A stretch of 32,870 nucleotides of DNA from JAKACA01 sp050010115. GTDB lineage: Bacteria; Actinomycetota; Acidimicrobiia; Acidimicrobiales; Bog-793. Under the pieces are notes generated by a model that worked only from the letters and a program-made list of their open reading frames with translations, was not told the origin of the DNA and searched no databases. Shown here piece after piece: positions 7,517 to 15,590 of this stretch; positions within the stretch are counted from its first letter, which is position 1; each line of letters opens with the position of its first letter. The position numbers were made by a program, and so were the translations under genes. The stretch lies in the NCBI GenBank assembly GCA_050010115.1, contig JBEKLQ010000038.1, positions 1-32,870 of the forward strand. The letters run 5' to 3'.

Positions 7517-8785
7517 TCAGCGAGAGCCGGCGGCCGACGAAACACCCGAGGACGACGCCCCGGAGGGCGACGAACCCGAGGATGAAGACGAACCCGAGGA
7601 CGCGCCCGGTGCCCCCGTCACTGGCCCGGTCGACGCTGCCGGCGGGGAGGGAACCACGCTCCCGGGGTTGTCCGGAACGAGGAGCACGTGGCAGACGGCC
7701 ACGACCGGCGCCATGGCGAGCGCTCCGGTCTCCGGGAGCCGAGCGGTCTCGAGCACGTGGCCCGACTCGGACTTGGCGACGAGGGTGACCACGTCAGCTT
7801 TGCTTGGGCTGGTCCCGGGGCTGAGCGGCTGCACCAGCACGACCCACCCGTCGGTCGGGGCCATGGAGTCTGAGCCGCCTCCCGGGAAGTTAGCCGAGAC
7901 CGACGAGACGGACTGGCTGGTGCGGGCGACTGCCAGCACGAGCGAACGGCCACCGGAGATGCCCGTCGTCGCTGACGCCACCACGGAGAACGGGTGGGCG
8001 CTCGTCCCTCCGGTGGGGACGTAGAGCGTCTCGTTCGCCCCGCCGCCCGACACCTTGACCAACAGCTCGCTTGGTGGCGGGCAGGTGGTCACGGCGGGAA
8101 GGACGGACCTACGGGGGATCGTCGACGGAGTGGTCCCCGGCGTGGGCGGGCTCGCCGGAGTGTTGCTTGCGGTCGCGGGTACGGGCGAGGCCTTGATAGG
8201 CCCGATGGCCGCCGCCGAGACAGGGTAGGCGTACAGCACCCGGGAAACGGTGACCGTCAAACCGTCGACATGGCGCTCGAACAAGACCAGGGGTGTGCCA
8301 CCGTCGTAGAGCACGTTGCAGCCGTTCACCTTGCAAGCGGGCGGGCTCACGGGCCCCACCAGCGAGTTGACCGCCGTGGAGGACGTACCGCCGGGGACGG
8401 TCGGACCAATGGTAATCGGGCTGATGGAGTGCCCCGAACTGCCTAAGCCGAACACGCCAGGCTGAGGATCCGCCATGTCGTTGATGGAACCCTGAGTCGA
8501 CTCTGCCGTGCTCCCGTGCTCGCTCCCGGTCGACGGGACGACCCAGTTGAGCCCAGCCGGCGGCTTCTCATTCAGCGCCGAGCCCGTCGAGGGACCCGAG
8601 TTGTTGAGCTTGAGCCCGATCCCCACGCCCGCCAAGGCGACGACCACGGCGGTCGTCGCCAGCACCTGGTACCGGCGCGCACGCCGGCGGTGGTGGCGGA
8701 TGACGATCCGCGACAGCACGTCGGACGTGGGCTCCGGCCCGTCGCCCTGATCGAGGATGTGGGTGAAGTCGATCTCGTCCATCAC
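7517..8785 (-). CDS. Single-pass membrane protein paired with the ECF sigma factor (possible anti-sigma factor)
   Basis: A 422-residue protein (421 if the second of two adjacent ATGs is used). A short, basic cytoplasmic N-terminus (1-40, with HHRRRARRYQ) is followed by one membrane helix at about 41-60. A large exported part follows, rich in Ser, Gly, Pro and Thr, containing several Cys residues and ending in a Ser/Gly/Ala low-complexity tail. It is the first gene of a two-gene unit with the sigma factor, which fits an anti-sigma or signal-sensing role. However, no zinc-binding anti-sigma HxxxCxxC motif is seen and the cytoplasmic part is very short, so the assignment rests on context. The exported domain is not recognised. 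Confidence 0.65.
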   Translation of the reverse strand: MMDEIDFTHILDQGDGPEPTSDVLSRIVIRHHRRRARRYQVLATTAVVVALAGVGIGLKLNNSGPSTGSALNEKPPAGLNWVVPSTGSEHGSTAESTQGSINDMADPQPGVFGLGSSGHSISPITIGPTVPGGTSSTAVNSLVGPVSPPACKVNGCNVLYDGGTPLVLFERHVDGLTVTVSRVLYAYPVSAAAIGPIKASPVPATASNTPASPPTPGTTPSTIPRRSVLPAVTTCPPPSELLVKVSGGGANETLYVPTGGTSAHPFSVVASATTGISGGRSLVLAVARTSQSVSSVSANFPGGGSDSMAPTDGWVVLVQPLSPGTSPSKADVVTLVAKSESGHVLETARLPETGALAMAPVVAVCHVLLVPDNPGSVVPSPPAASTGPVTGAPGASSGSSSSSGSSPSGASSSGVSSAAGSR

Positions 8786-8976
8786 TAGTTACAAAGTCAT
8801 TGGGAACAAGGATCGCGTATCCGGCTCGAGGGTTGCCTGTGCTACAGCATCGCTCAGCCGGCGGGAAGTGTCCCTTACTCGTTCCGCAATGCGCATGGAG
8901 GCTGTGAACGCGGAGGTGGATAACTTCAGCCGCGAACGGTAGGTCCAACGGTAAGTCGGGGGCGCAGGATGCACCC

Positions 8977-9813
8977 ATGCCACTCGCATCACTCCGGAAC
9001 CCCCGCGTTGAGCCGCCGATGGCCGACGACGCGGGGCGTCACGACAGGACGTCCGACCGGCGACTCGCTCGGTCGTCGCGTCGTCGCGCGAACCCGGAAG
9101 CGCGGCGGCCCATGCTGGCTGCCCTCGGCGTGCTCGTCATCGTGGCCTGCGCAGCCCTCGGAGCAGAGGTCGCGGCCCGGGTGGACCACCGCCAGGGTTA
9201 TCTGGCGGTCGCTACCTACGTGCCGCAGGGGTCGGTAATCACCACCGGCGACCTCGCAATCGTGAGCGCCGGGCTGTCGGAGGGCGTGCAGGCGATCCCG
9301 CAGGCCGACTTGCGTACCGTTCTCGGTCGCCGGGCGAGCGAGCCGCTCGAGCCGGGCAGCCTGCTCGTCGCCGACGACCTCACGACGGACGTGCCGCTGC
9401 CGGTCTCGGACGCGCTCGTCGGCACGAGCCTCAGCACCGACCAAGCCCCGAGCGGGCTGGACCCCGGTGACGTCGTGATCGTCGTCCTGAGCGGCAACGG
9501 CACCGGAAGCCCGGTTGGCACTGGTGACACGTCCGGCTCGGCGTCGTCGGCGACTTCGTCCAGCACGGGAGCCTCCGCATCGGTGTCGTCGTCCGGCCGG
9601 GGTGCCACCGCCGGATCGGCAGCGTCAACAGGCGTGCTGGCCGTTGGGACCGTCTACGCGCTCGCTCTACCGTCGGCGAACGACCCGGCCGGCACCTCGA
9701 GCGACGAGACCGTGACACTCGAGGTGCCGCGGACTGACGCTGAAGCGGTTGCCGCGGCCAGCGCAGCCGGCGACGTGAGCCTTGCAGAGGTATCGGCAAA
9801 GGCCGGGTCATGA
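8977..9813 (+). CDS. CpaB-like SAF-domain pilus assembly protein
   Basis: First gene of the Tad/Flp pilus operon. The 278-residue protein has a basic N-terminus, one membrane helix at about 46-66, then a SAF-type domain (YLAVATYVPQGSVITTGDLAIV through GRRASEPLEPGSLLVADDL, about 76-128). A Ser/Gly/Thr-rich linker (about 175-220) and a short C-terminal strand-rich segment follow. CpaB/RcpC proteins of this form help assemble the Flp pilus at the cell envelope. ATG 8977 has AGGA eight bases upstream; ATG 9019 (MADDAG) is a possible alternative. The stop overlaps the next start by four bases. Confidence 0.8.
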   Translation: MPLASLRNPRVEPPMADDAGRHDRTSDRRLARSSRRRANPEARRPMLAALGVLVIVACAALGAEVAARVDHRQGYLAVATYVPQGSVITTGDLAIVSAGLSEGVQAIPQADLRTVLGRRASEPLEPGSLLVADDLTTDVPLPVSDALVGTSLSTDQAPSGLDPGDVVIVVLSGNGTGSPVGTGDTSGSASSATSSSTGASASVSSSGRGATAGSAASTGVLAVGTVYALALPSANDPAGTSSDETVTLEVPRTDAEAVAAASAAGDVSLAEVSAKAGS

Positions 9814-10682
9814 CGCTGCTGACCGTGTCCACAGTGAAGGGTGCACCTGGCGGGACCACGCTCGCCTTCCTCCTGGCGCAAGCTCTCGCGGCCCCGTCGT
9901 ATGGAACTGGCCCGTGCCTGTTCCTGGAGTGCGACCCTGCCGGCGGGGACCTTGCCCCGGCACTCGGTCTGCTCACCATCCCGGGTCTCGCGTCCTTGGC
10001 GCTGGCCGCTCGCCACGGCCTCACCGCCGACGTCCTGATCTCCCATACCCAGTCGCCGGCGGGGTCGCCCGGGCTGCAGGTCGTTCCCGGCGTCGCCGGA
10101 CCCGAACAGGGCGGAGCCGTGCGGTGGCTGCTGGACGAGCTCGCTCGGATACTGGCGGATCCCTCCATCCGCGCGATCGCCGATCTCGGCCGGTTACAGC
10201 ATGACGACGCCAACGACAGCCTCCGCAGCGCCGCAGCCGCCAACCTCATCGTCACCGGCGACGACGTCGCTTCGCTGCTCCACACGAGATCCGCAGTCGA
10301 CACGGCCCGGCGCGCCGGCCTTGCTCTCGACGTCGTCGTCTCCGGGCAGAGATCTCACGGACTGGTGCAGGTCGCCCGGGCGACAGAGGCGACCGTCATC
10401 GGGACAGTCCGTCGCGATCCCATGGCGCTCGCCGTCCTGCTGCGGTCCGATCGGCGGCTTGCTGGTTTCCCGCGCACGACGGCCTCGCGCCGCCGAACCG
10501 AGGGGCTGAAAGGTGACGTGACCGCGATCCTGCACTCACTCGAGACCCGGGGGGCGCTGGTCCCCGGCCCGGTGCCGGCTGCACCACCGGTGGGAACGAG
10601 AGGCAGGGCGGCTCTGGCAGCCCTCCGCACCAGCCGGGCCGGAGCGAGCCGGGAGGCGCAAGAGGCGGTCCTGATCGGATGA
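9810..10682 (+). CDS. CpaE-like MinD/ParA-family protein with a degenerate P-loop
   Basis: The 290-residue protein begins with the layout of a deviant Walker A ATPase, TVKGAPGGTTLAFLLAQAL, and continues with CLFLECDPAGGDLAP, the usual D-x-A-G-G-D element of MinD/CpaE proteins. CpaE-like proteins help position or regulate the Tad pilus machine. The signature lysine K10 is present, but the second P-loop lysine (GKT/GKS in the family) is replaced, reading GGTT. ATP hydrolysis may therefore be weakened or lost. It lies between the CpaB-like and CpaF genes with 4-base overlaps on both sides, so the pilus role by context is strong. Confidence 0.8.
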   Translation: MTLLTVSTVKGAPGGTTLAFLLAQALAAPSYGTGPCLFLECDPAGGDLAPALGLLTIPGLASLALAARHGLTADVLISHTQSPAGSPGLQVVPGVAGPEQGGAVRWLLDELARILADPSIRAIADLGRLQHDDANDSLRSAAAANLIVTGDDVASLLHTRSAVDTARRAGLALDVVVSGQRSHGLVQVARATEATVIGTVRRDPMALAVLLRSDRRLAGFPRTTASRRRTEGLKGDVTAILHSLETRGALVPGPVPAAPPVGTRGRAALAALRTSRAGASREAQEAVLIG

Positions 10683-12052
10683 CCGACGTCGTGACGAGAC
10701 TCCCGAACCGCCTCGACCACAAGGTGCTGCGCCTCGCCCGCGAGATTCGCGCCGAGGTCGCCGAGGCACTGGCCTCACGCGGAGCGACGATGTCCGACGA
10801 CGAGCGCCTCGACGGGTCGAGCACCGCCGAGATGGCCAGGCGATTGGTCGACCGTGCCCTTGACCAGCGGATCGCCGGGATCCTCGCTTCCGGCGGCGAC
10901 CCACCGCCGCCCGCTGGTGAGAGGGCCGTGGCCGATCTCGTCCTCGCGATGCTGTTCGGACTGGGCGTCCTCCAGCTCTGGGTGGACGATCCCGCCGTTG
11001 AGAACATCGACGTGAACGGCGCCGAGCAGGCATACGTGACGTACGCGGACGGGACCAAGCAGCTCGTCGGCCCCGTGGCCGAGAGCGACGAGGAGCTGAT
11101 CGCTACGGTGCGTGCAGCCGGAGCGCGATTCGGGCTGGCGGAGCGGCGCTTCGACAGCGCTCAGCCTGAGCTGGATCTGCGCCTGCCGGACGGGAGTCGC
11201 CTGTCAGCGGTGATGAGCGTGACCGAGCACCCCGTCATCGACATCCGCCGCCACCGCCTCTCCGACCACGACCTGACCGATCTCGTTGCTCTCAAGATGC
11301 TCGACGAGGAACTGGCTTCTTTCCTGTCGGCCGCTGTACGGGCGAAGCGCAACGTCTTGGTCTCCGGCGCGATGAACGCCGGCAAGACCACGCTGCTGCG
11401 CGCCCTCGCCGCCGAGATCCCGCCGTCGGAACGGATCGTCACCATCGAGCAGGCGCTCGAGCTCGGCCTCGATCACCAGCGTGACCGCCACCCGGACTGC
11501 GTAGCGATGGAAGCGCGCCTCCCCAATCTCGAAGGCGTCGGGGCGATCTCGATGGCCCAGCTCGTCCGGCGATCGCTTCGGATGAACGCATCTCGCGTGA
11601 TCGTCGGTGAGGTCCTCGGCGACGAGGTGATCCCGATGCTGAATGCCATGAGCCAGGGGCGGTCCGGGTCGATGGCGACGATCCATGCCGACTCGTCGGC
11701 CGGCGTGTTCCGCCGGATAGCCGCCTATGCCGTGCAGGCTCCCGAGCGTCTCCCGCTCGAAGCGACCAACTTGCTGATCGCGGGCTCGATCCATTTCGTC
11801 GTGCACGTGGACGTCGGCGACGTGCCGGTTGACCGAACGACGCCGCCGGATATCCGGTCGCGTCGCCGCCAGGTGGCGTCCGTGCGCGAGGTCGTCGATG
11901 CCGAAGGGCCGATGATCGTCTCCAACGAGGTGTGGAAGCCAGATCCTGACGGCCGCGCCCGCCAGAGCGCGCCGCTGCGCGACGTGACGGCGGCAGCGCT
12001 GGCCGAGCAGGGCTACGACCACCGCCGGTTCGCCCGGGGGAGGCAGTGGTGA
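10679..12052 (+). CDS. cpaF: CpaF/TadA-family secretion ATPase
   Basis: The hexameric ATPase that powers Tad pilus assembly from the cytoplasmic face. The 457-residue protein has an N-terminal helical region, then the secretion NTPase core: Walker A GAMNAGKT at 230-237, the Asp-box region IVTIEQALELGL at about 253-264, a Walker B-like VIVGEVLGDE at about 308-316, and the conserved His-box MATIHADSS at about 332-340. The length matches CpaF homologues. The start ATG overlaps the preceding stop (ATGA). The family call is firm. Confidence 0.94.
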   Translation: MTDVVTRLPNRLDHKVLRLAREIRAEVAEALASRGATMSDDERLDGSSTAEMARRLVDRALDQRIAGILASGGDPPPPAGERAVADLVLAMLFGLGVLQLWVDDPAVENIDVNGAEQAYVTYADGTKQLVGPVAESDEELIATVRAAGARFGLAERRFDSAQPELDLRLPDGSRLSAVMSVTEHPVIDIRRHRLSDHDLTDLVALKMLDEELASFLSAAVRAKRNVLVSGAMNAGKTTLLRALAAEIPPSERIVTIEQALELGLDHQRDRHPDCVAMEARLPNLEGVGAISMAQLVRRSLRMNASRVIVGEVLGDEVIPMLNAMSQGRSGSMATIHADSSAGVFRRIAAYAVQAPERLPLEATNLLIAGSIHFVVHVDVGDVPVDRTTPPDIRSRRRQVASVREVVDAEGPMIVSNEVWKPDPDGRARQSAPLRDVTAAALAEQGYDHRRFARGRQW

Positions 12053-12927
12053 TCGTCTCACTCCTCGCCGCTATCGGGACGGTGTCAGGCTGCGGTCTCG
12101 TGCTCGTCGCCGCCGGCGCCGGCTGGTTGCCGCTCTCCCGGCGGGACATCGCCCCCCGTTGGGAGGACGGGCCCATCGCACCCCGGCGACGTCCGTCATT
12201 TCCGGGCAGCAGCCGTCAACGCATGGAGATCGCCGCCGCGGGTGTGTGCGCTCTCGGGGCGCTCGTCGTGACGCGCTGGCCGATGGCCGTCCCGTTGGCG
12301 GCCTTGGCCGTGCTCGGGAGCCGGGGCGTCGCAGGCGGTGCCTCGCGCTCGACGATCGAACGTTTGGAAGCGATCGCAGCGTGGACAGAGATGCTGCGGG
12401 ACACTTTGGCGGGAGCCGCGGGGCTCACCCAGGCGCTCGTGGCCACGGCACCGATCGCCCCAAAGCCACTGCGTCCACAGGTCTCCGCGCTGGCGTCGCG
12501 CCTCCACGCAGGGGTCGCCATCGTCCCGGCACTGATCGCGTTGGCCGACGACATCGCTGATCCCGCCGCCGACACGGTGGTGGCCTGTCTCGTCATGGCA
12601 GCCTCCGAGCGTGCGCAACGCTTGCCCGACCTCCTCGGAGCGCTGGCGGACGCGACGCGCCAGGAGATCACGATGCGTCTCGGAATCCAGGCATCGAGGT
12701 CATCGTCGAGGACGGCGGTGAGGATGATCACGGGTTTCTCGTTCGGGCTGCTCGCTCTCATGGCCGTCTTCGCCCGGTCCTACCTGAGTCCCTACGCCAG
12801 TACGGGTGGCCAGATCGTGCTCGGTTTCGTCGGCTGCTTGTACGGCCTCGGGCTTTGGTGGATGTCGGTCATGGTGCGCCCCAGGCCCTTTCCACGCCTG
12901 CCGATCAGCGGAGCCCAACTGCCGTGA
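12049..12927 (+). CDS. tadB: TadB-like inner-membrane platform protein (type II secretion F domain)
   Basis: About 292 residues with an N-terminal membrane helix (about 1-27), another hydrophobic segment at about 61-88, the T2SSF-type helical core (about 100-215), and two C-terminal membrane helices (from about 222). TadB and TadC form the membrane platform on which the CpaF ATPase acts. Two adjacent GTG codons (12046 and 12049) could start it. GTG 12049 overlaps the cpaF stop as GTGA and is better spaced from the upstream GGGGGAGG. The stop overlaps the following GTG by four bases. Confidence 0.87.
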   Translation: MIVSLLAAIGTVSGCGLVLVAAGAGWLPLSRRDIAPRWEDGPIAPRRRPSFPGSSRQRMEIAAAGVCALGALVVTRWPMAVPLAALAVLGSRGVAGGASRSTIERLEAIAAWTEMLRDTLAGAAGLTQALVATAPIAPKPLRPQVSALASRLHAGVAIVPALIALADDIADPAADTVVACLVMAASERAQRLPDLLGALADATRQEITMRLGIQASRSSSRTAVRMITGFSFGLLALMAVFARSYLSPYASTGGQIVLGFVGCLYGLGLWWMSVMVRPRPFPRLPISGAQLP

Positions 12928-13829
12928 CGACCGACTTCGCGATGCTCGGTTTGGTGGCCGGCCTCGGCCTGATCCTCGTCGTCGCCGGGTTCGTCCGCCG
13001 CTCGTCGGGACTCGCCGCCGAGATGGCCCGGTACGACCCCGGCACGATGTTCGCGGACGGCACGACGCCCGCGACGGTCGACCCGTCCGCAAGAGTACTG
13101 GGCACCCTCGGCAGCGCGCTCGACCGGTTGATGAGCCTGGGCGACCGAGCGGTAAAGCGCGACCAGGATCTCGCCGTCACGGACCGCACCTTGGAGCGCC
13201 ACGCCGTGACGACCGCGACGGCGACGCTGGTCGGGGTCGCCCTTCCCGTCATCTTGGCCGGACTCCTGGCAACGATTGGTTGGCACCTGAGCACCGCAAT
13301 GGTCGTCGCACTGGCCGGCGTCGGAGCGCTGTCTGGGCTCATGGCGCCGACCATCGAGCTGCGGAGAGTTGCCGGACGAGCGCGGGAGCGTTTCCTTCGC
13401 GGTCTCAGCTGCTGGCTCGAGCTTGTGGCTCTCGCTCAGGCCGGAGGGATGGGCGTCGAGGGCGCCCTCGACGCGGCCGGACGCATCTCTCCGGATCCGG
13501 CGTTCTCGAGGATCCGCCGCTCGCTGGAGCGCGCCCGCCACTCCGGCGCTACACCGTGGGAGGAGATGGGCCGGCTCGCTTCGGAGCTGGGCCTCGTCGA
13601 ACTGGATGAGCTCGCCGCCAGCCTGGGGCTCGCCGGCGTCGAGGGCGCACGGATCCGATCGAGCTTGACGGCCAAGTCCGCCTCGCTGCGCAGGCGCCAG
13701 CTGTCCGATGCCGAGTCGCGGGCGAACGCCACGACCGAGCGCCTGTTCCTTCCGTCGATCGTCCTCACGATCGGCTTCATGGTGTTCCTCATGTACCCGG
13801 CGGGTGTGAGCCTCGCACACGTCTTGTGA
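12924..13829 (+). CDS. tadC: TadC-like inner-membrane platform protein (type II secretion F domain)
   Basis: A 301-residue partner of TadB. Membrane helices are at about 5-22 (MLGLVAGLGLILVVAGFV), a pair around 98-150, and one at the C-terminus (VLTIGFMVFLMYPAGVSL). The T2SSF core contains RFLRGLSCWLELVALAQAGGMGVEGAL. The frame is open farther upstream to 12855, but GTG 12924 is chosen because it overlaps the tadB stop as GTGA and gives a sequence that begins with the first helix as homologues do. After it comes a 128-base gap with a hairpin, the only large gap within the pilus operon. Confidence 0.88.
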   Translation: MTTDFAMLGLVAGLGLILVVAGFVRRSSGLAAEMARYDPGTMFADGTTPATVDPSARVLGTLGSALDRLMSLGDRAVKRDQDLAVTDRTLERHAVTTATATLVGVALPVILAGLLATIGWHLSTAMVVALAGVGALSGLMAPTIELRRVAGRARERFLRGLSCWLELVALAQAGGMGVEGALDAAGRISPDPAFSRIRRSLERARHSGATPWEEMGRLASELGLVELDELAASLGLAGVEGARIRSSLTAKSASLRRRQLSDAESRANATTERLFLPSIVLTIGFMVFLMYPAGVSLAHVL

Positions 13830-13890
13830 TGCCGTCTTGTGATCCGCTGGGTGTTGGCGGTCGCCTCCCGAACCCGAAGAGGCCCTTCTC

Positions 13891-13906
13891 GCGCGGGTCC
13901 CCGCGC
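13891..13906 (+). other. GC-rich hairpin between tadC and the pilin gene
   Basis: GCGCGG, loop GTCC, CCGCGC form a perfect 6-bp stem in the 128-base gap before the Flp-like pilin. There is no T-run after it, so a processing or stability element that separates pilin expression from the machine genes is more likely than a terminator. Confidence 0.4.
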
Positions 13907-13957
13907 CCTTCAGACACCAGCTCGCACCCTGAGCACCCAGCATGGAAAGGGACCGCA

Positions 13958-14170
13958 ATGCTCGAAGTCCAAGTGATCATGTACCTGTTCGACGTGCTCA
14001 CGACCCGCGTCGCCGAAGCCCGGCTCAACCCCGCCCGCGGGGATGTCGCTGAGAAAATTGTCATCGTCGGAGTCTTCGTCGCCCTGGCCATCGCCGTGGG
14101 CGCGCTCATCACCCATGCGGTCACCGGGGATGCGACCCGCATCGCCCACTCGATCGCCGGCGCCCCGTGA
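13958..14170 (+). CDS. Flp-like small pilin subunit
   Basis: A 70-residue protein starting at ATG 13958, preceded by GGAAAGGG about six bases upstream. After a 27-residue leader it has RGDVAEKIVIVGVFVALAIAVGALI, a Gly-Asp-x-x-Glu junction running straight into one hydrophobic helix at about 34-53, and then a short polar tail. This is the shape of actinobacterial Flp-type pilins, which a prepilin peptidase cuts just before the helix. Glu32 would be the conserved acidic residue of the mature N-terminus. No prepilin peptidase gene is in the window. Upstream in-frame codons back to 13826 are rejected because they encode Pro/Arg-rich filler. The position before TadE-like genes supports the role. 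Confidence 0.75.
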   Translation: MLEVQVIMYLFDVLTTRVAEARLNPARGDVAEKIVIVGVFVALAIAVGALITHAVTGDATRIAHSIAGAP

Positions 14171-14658
14171 TCAACCGATCACTCGGGCTCGCACCCGGTG
14201 TCCCGGCCTCGAGCTGGGCGCCGGGAGCGATCCCGCCCTCCGAGCCGTCCGTCGAGCGGCCGCTCAATCCGCCCCACCGGCGTCGGGGCGAGGGCGGGGC
14301 GGAGACCATCGAGATGATCCTGATACTTCCCGCATTGATGCTGCTGATCGTGGTCGGGCTGCAACTGGCGATGTGGGGGCTGGCGGCTCACGCCCTCGGC
14401 CTTGCGGTCGCCGAAGGTGGGGCGACGGCCCGAGCGGAATTCGGGAGCAGTTCGTCGGCCGAAGCGGTCGTGACCCGCGATGTCGGCAGCATCACCGGGT
14501 CCCTCGTCGGCTCGCTCGAAGTCCACGTCCGGGCAATGCCAGACGATTTCGTGGCGGTGTCGGCCACCGGGTCCGTGCCCAGCATCGTTCCGGGCCTCGA
14601 CCTGCGCGTCGCTGCCGTCAGCACGGGACCCGTGCAGGGGTTCCGGCCGAGCGGATGA
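14167..14658 (+). CDS. TadE-like pseudopilin
   Basis: A 163-residue protein starting at GTG 14167, which overlaps the pilin stop as GTGA. It has a Pro-rich 40-residue leader and then RGEGGAETIEMILILPALMLLIVVGLQLAMWGLAAHAL, the TadE-type motif with a Glu at the head of a single membrane helix (about 45-72). The exported C-terminal part is small and strand-rich. TadE-like minor pilins are needed for Flp pilus assembly in other bacteria. The call rests on the helix motif and operon position. Confidence 0.75.
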   Translation: MINRSLGLAPGVPASSWAPGAIPPSEPSVERPLNPPHRRRGEGGAETIEMILILPALMLLIVVGLQLAMWGLAAHALGLAVAEGGATARAEFGSSSSAEAVVTRDVGSITGSLVGSLEVHVRAMPDDFVAVSATGSVPSIVPGLDLRVAAVSTGPVQGFRPSG

Positions 14659-14681
14659 CCACATCGAGAGGAGAGACACAC

Positions 14682-15125
14682 ATGAACCCGGACGGTCAGC
14701 CGTGCCGTCGACGCGAGGGCGGCGAGCGCGGATCCGCCTGCACCGAGCTGGTGCTGCTGACGCCGCTTCTGGTCGCGGTGCTGGGCATCTTCTTCTTCGC
14801 TGGTCGCCTCGTGCTAGCCCGGCTCGAGGTCGACGACGCAGCACGTACGGCGCTCCAAGCCGCTGTGACCATGCCCGATGGCCAGAGCGCCGCCGATCTC
14901 GCCGCGCTCACGACACTCGCCGTCCTCGGACCTGATCGCGGTCTGTGCAACCGGCTCTCGACCTCGACGAACACTTCGAACTTCGTCGCCGGCGGGACCG
15001 TGTTCGTACAGGTGACCTGCCAGGTGCCGTTCTCGCATCTCGCGTTCACCGGGGTTCCCGGGTCGGTGACGATCAGCGCCACCCGCGGCGCCGGTCTCGA
15101 GCCATACAGGGAGATCGGGCCGTGA
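14682..15125 (+). CDS. TadE/TadG-like envelope protein
   Basis: A 147-residue protein. The N-terminus reads RREGGERGSACTELVLLTPLLVAVLGIFFFAGRLVLARLEVDDAART, a TadE-like motif with a Glu before a single helix at about 24-45. The remainder is exported and contains two Cys residues that could pair. ATG 14682 is chosen over ATG 14655 because AGAGGAGAG lies about eight bases before it. Its frame overlaps the next gene by four bases. It is probably a minor pilin or pilus base component. Confidence 0.72.
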   Translation: MNPDGQPCRRREGGERGSACTELVLLTPLLVAVLGIFFFAGRLVLARLEVDDAARTALQAAVTMPDGQSAADLAALTTLAVLGPDRGLCNRLSTSTNTSNFVAGGTVFVQVTCQVPFSHLAFTGVPGSVTISATRGAGLEPYREIGP

Positions 15126-15565
15126 CGGGGCGCACTCGGTACGGGCATGGCCGGCTGTCGAACGAGTGGCAGGATCGACCTGAGGGCGGATCTGTGACGC
15201 CGTTCGTGTTGTTGATGTGCGTATGCCTGGCAGCCCTCCTGGGCCTGGTCGCCGAGGGCGGCCAGGTGCTGGCGGCTCGAGAGACGGCCGTGGCTGAAGC
15301 CGAGCAAGCTGCTCGCGCCGGCGCGGCGGCGTTGAATCCGGCCACGATCCGCAGTGGTGGGATCTCGAGCGGCGGCACAGAGGCGATCGCCGTCGCCGAG
15401 TTCCTCATGGCATTGAGTGGCCACCCGGGCACCGCGGTGGATTCGGGTGGCGTCGTGACCGCGACGGTCAAGCCGTTCGCCGTGAGCACACCCCTGCTGG
15501 CACTCGCCGGCATCGGGTCCATCACCGTCGGCGCCAGCGCGAGCTCGCGAGCCGTTGCGGGCTGA
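15122..15565 (+). CDS. TadE-like/Rv3654c-like small pilus-locus protein
   Basis: A 147-residue protein starting at GTG 15122, overlapping the previous stop as GTGA. A short basic leader is followed by EGGSVTPFVLLMCVCLAALLGLVAEGGQVLAARETAVAEAEQAARAGAAAL, the helix plus Ala-rich segment typical of the small secretion-neighbourhood TadE-like proteins that close actinobacterial Tad loci. The rest is small, Gly/Ala/Val-rich and probably exported. The open frame upstream to 14945 is Arg-rich filler and is rejected. Confidence 0.7.
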   Translation: MTGRTRYGHGRLSNEWQDRPEGGSVTPFVLLMCVCLAALLGLVAEGGQVLAARETAVAEAEQAARAGAAALNPATIRSGGISSGGTEAIAVAEFLMALSGHPGTAVDSGGVVTATVKPFAVSTPLLALAGIGSITVGASASSRAVAG

Positions 15566-15590
15566 AGTCTGGGACCGGGGAGGGCTGATC

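Noticed and set aside
8803..8830. GGAAC as an ECF-type -35 element in the divergent region
   Set aside because: No matching -10 (CGTC-like) at the proper spacing on the plus strand; not enough to call a promoter.
13891..13906. Intrinsic terminator between tadC and the pilin gene
   Set aside because: Stem without a T-run and the following genes need the same transcript; called only as a hairpin.
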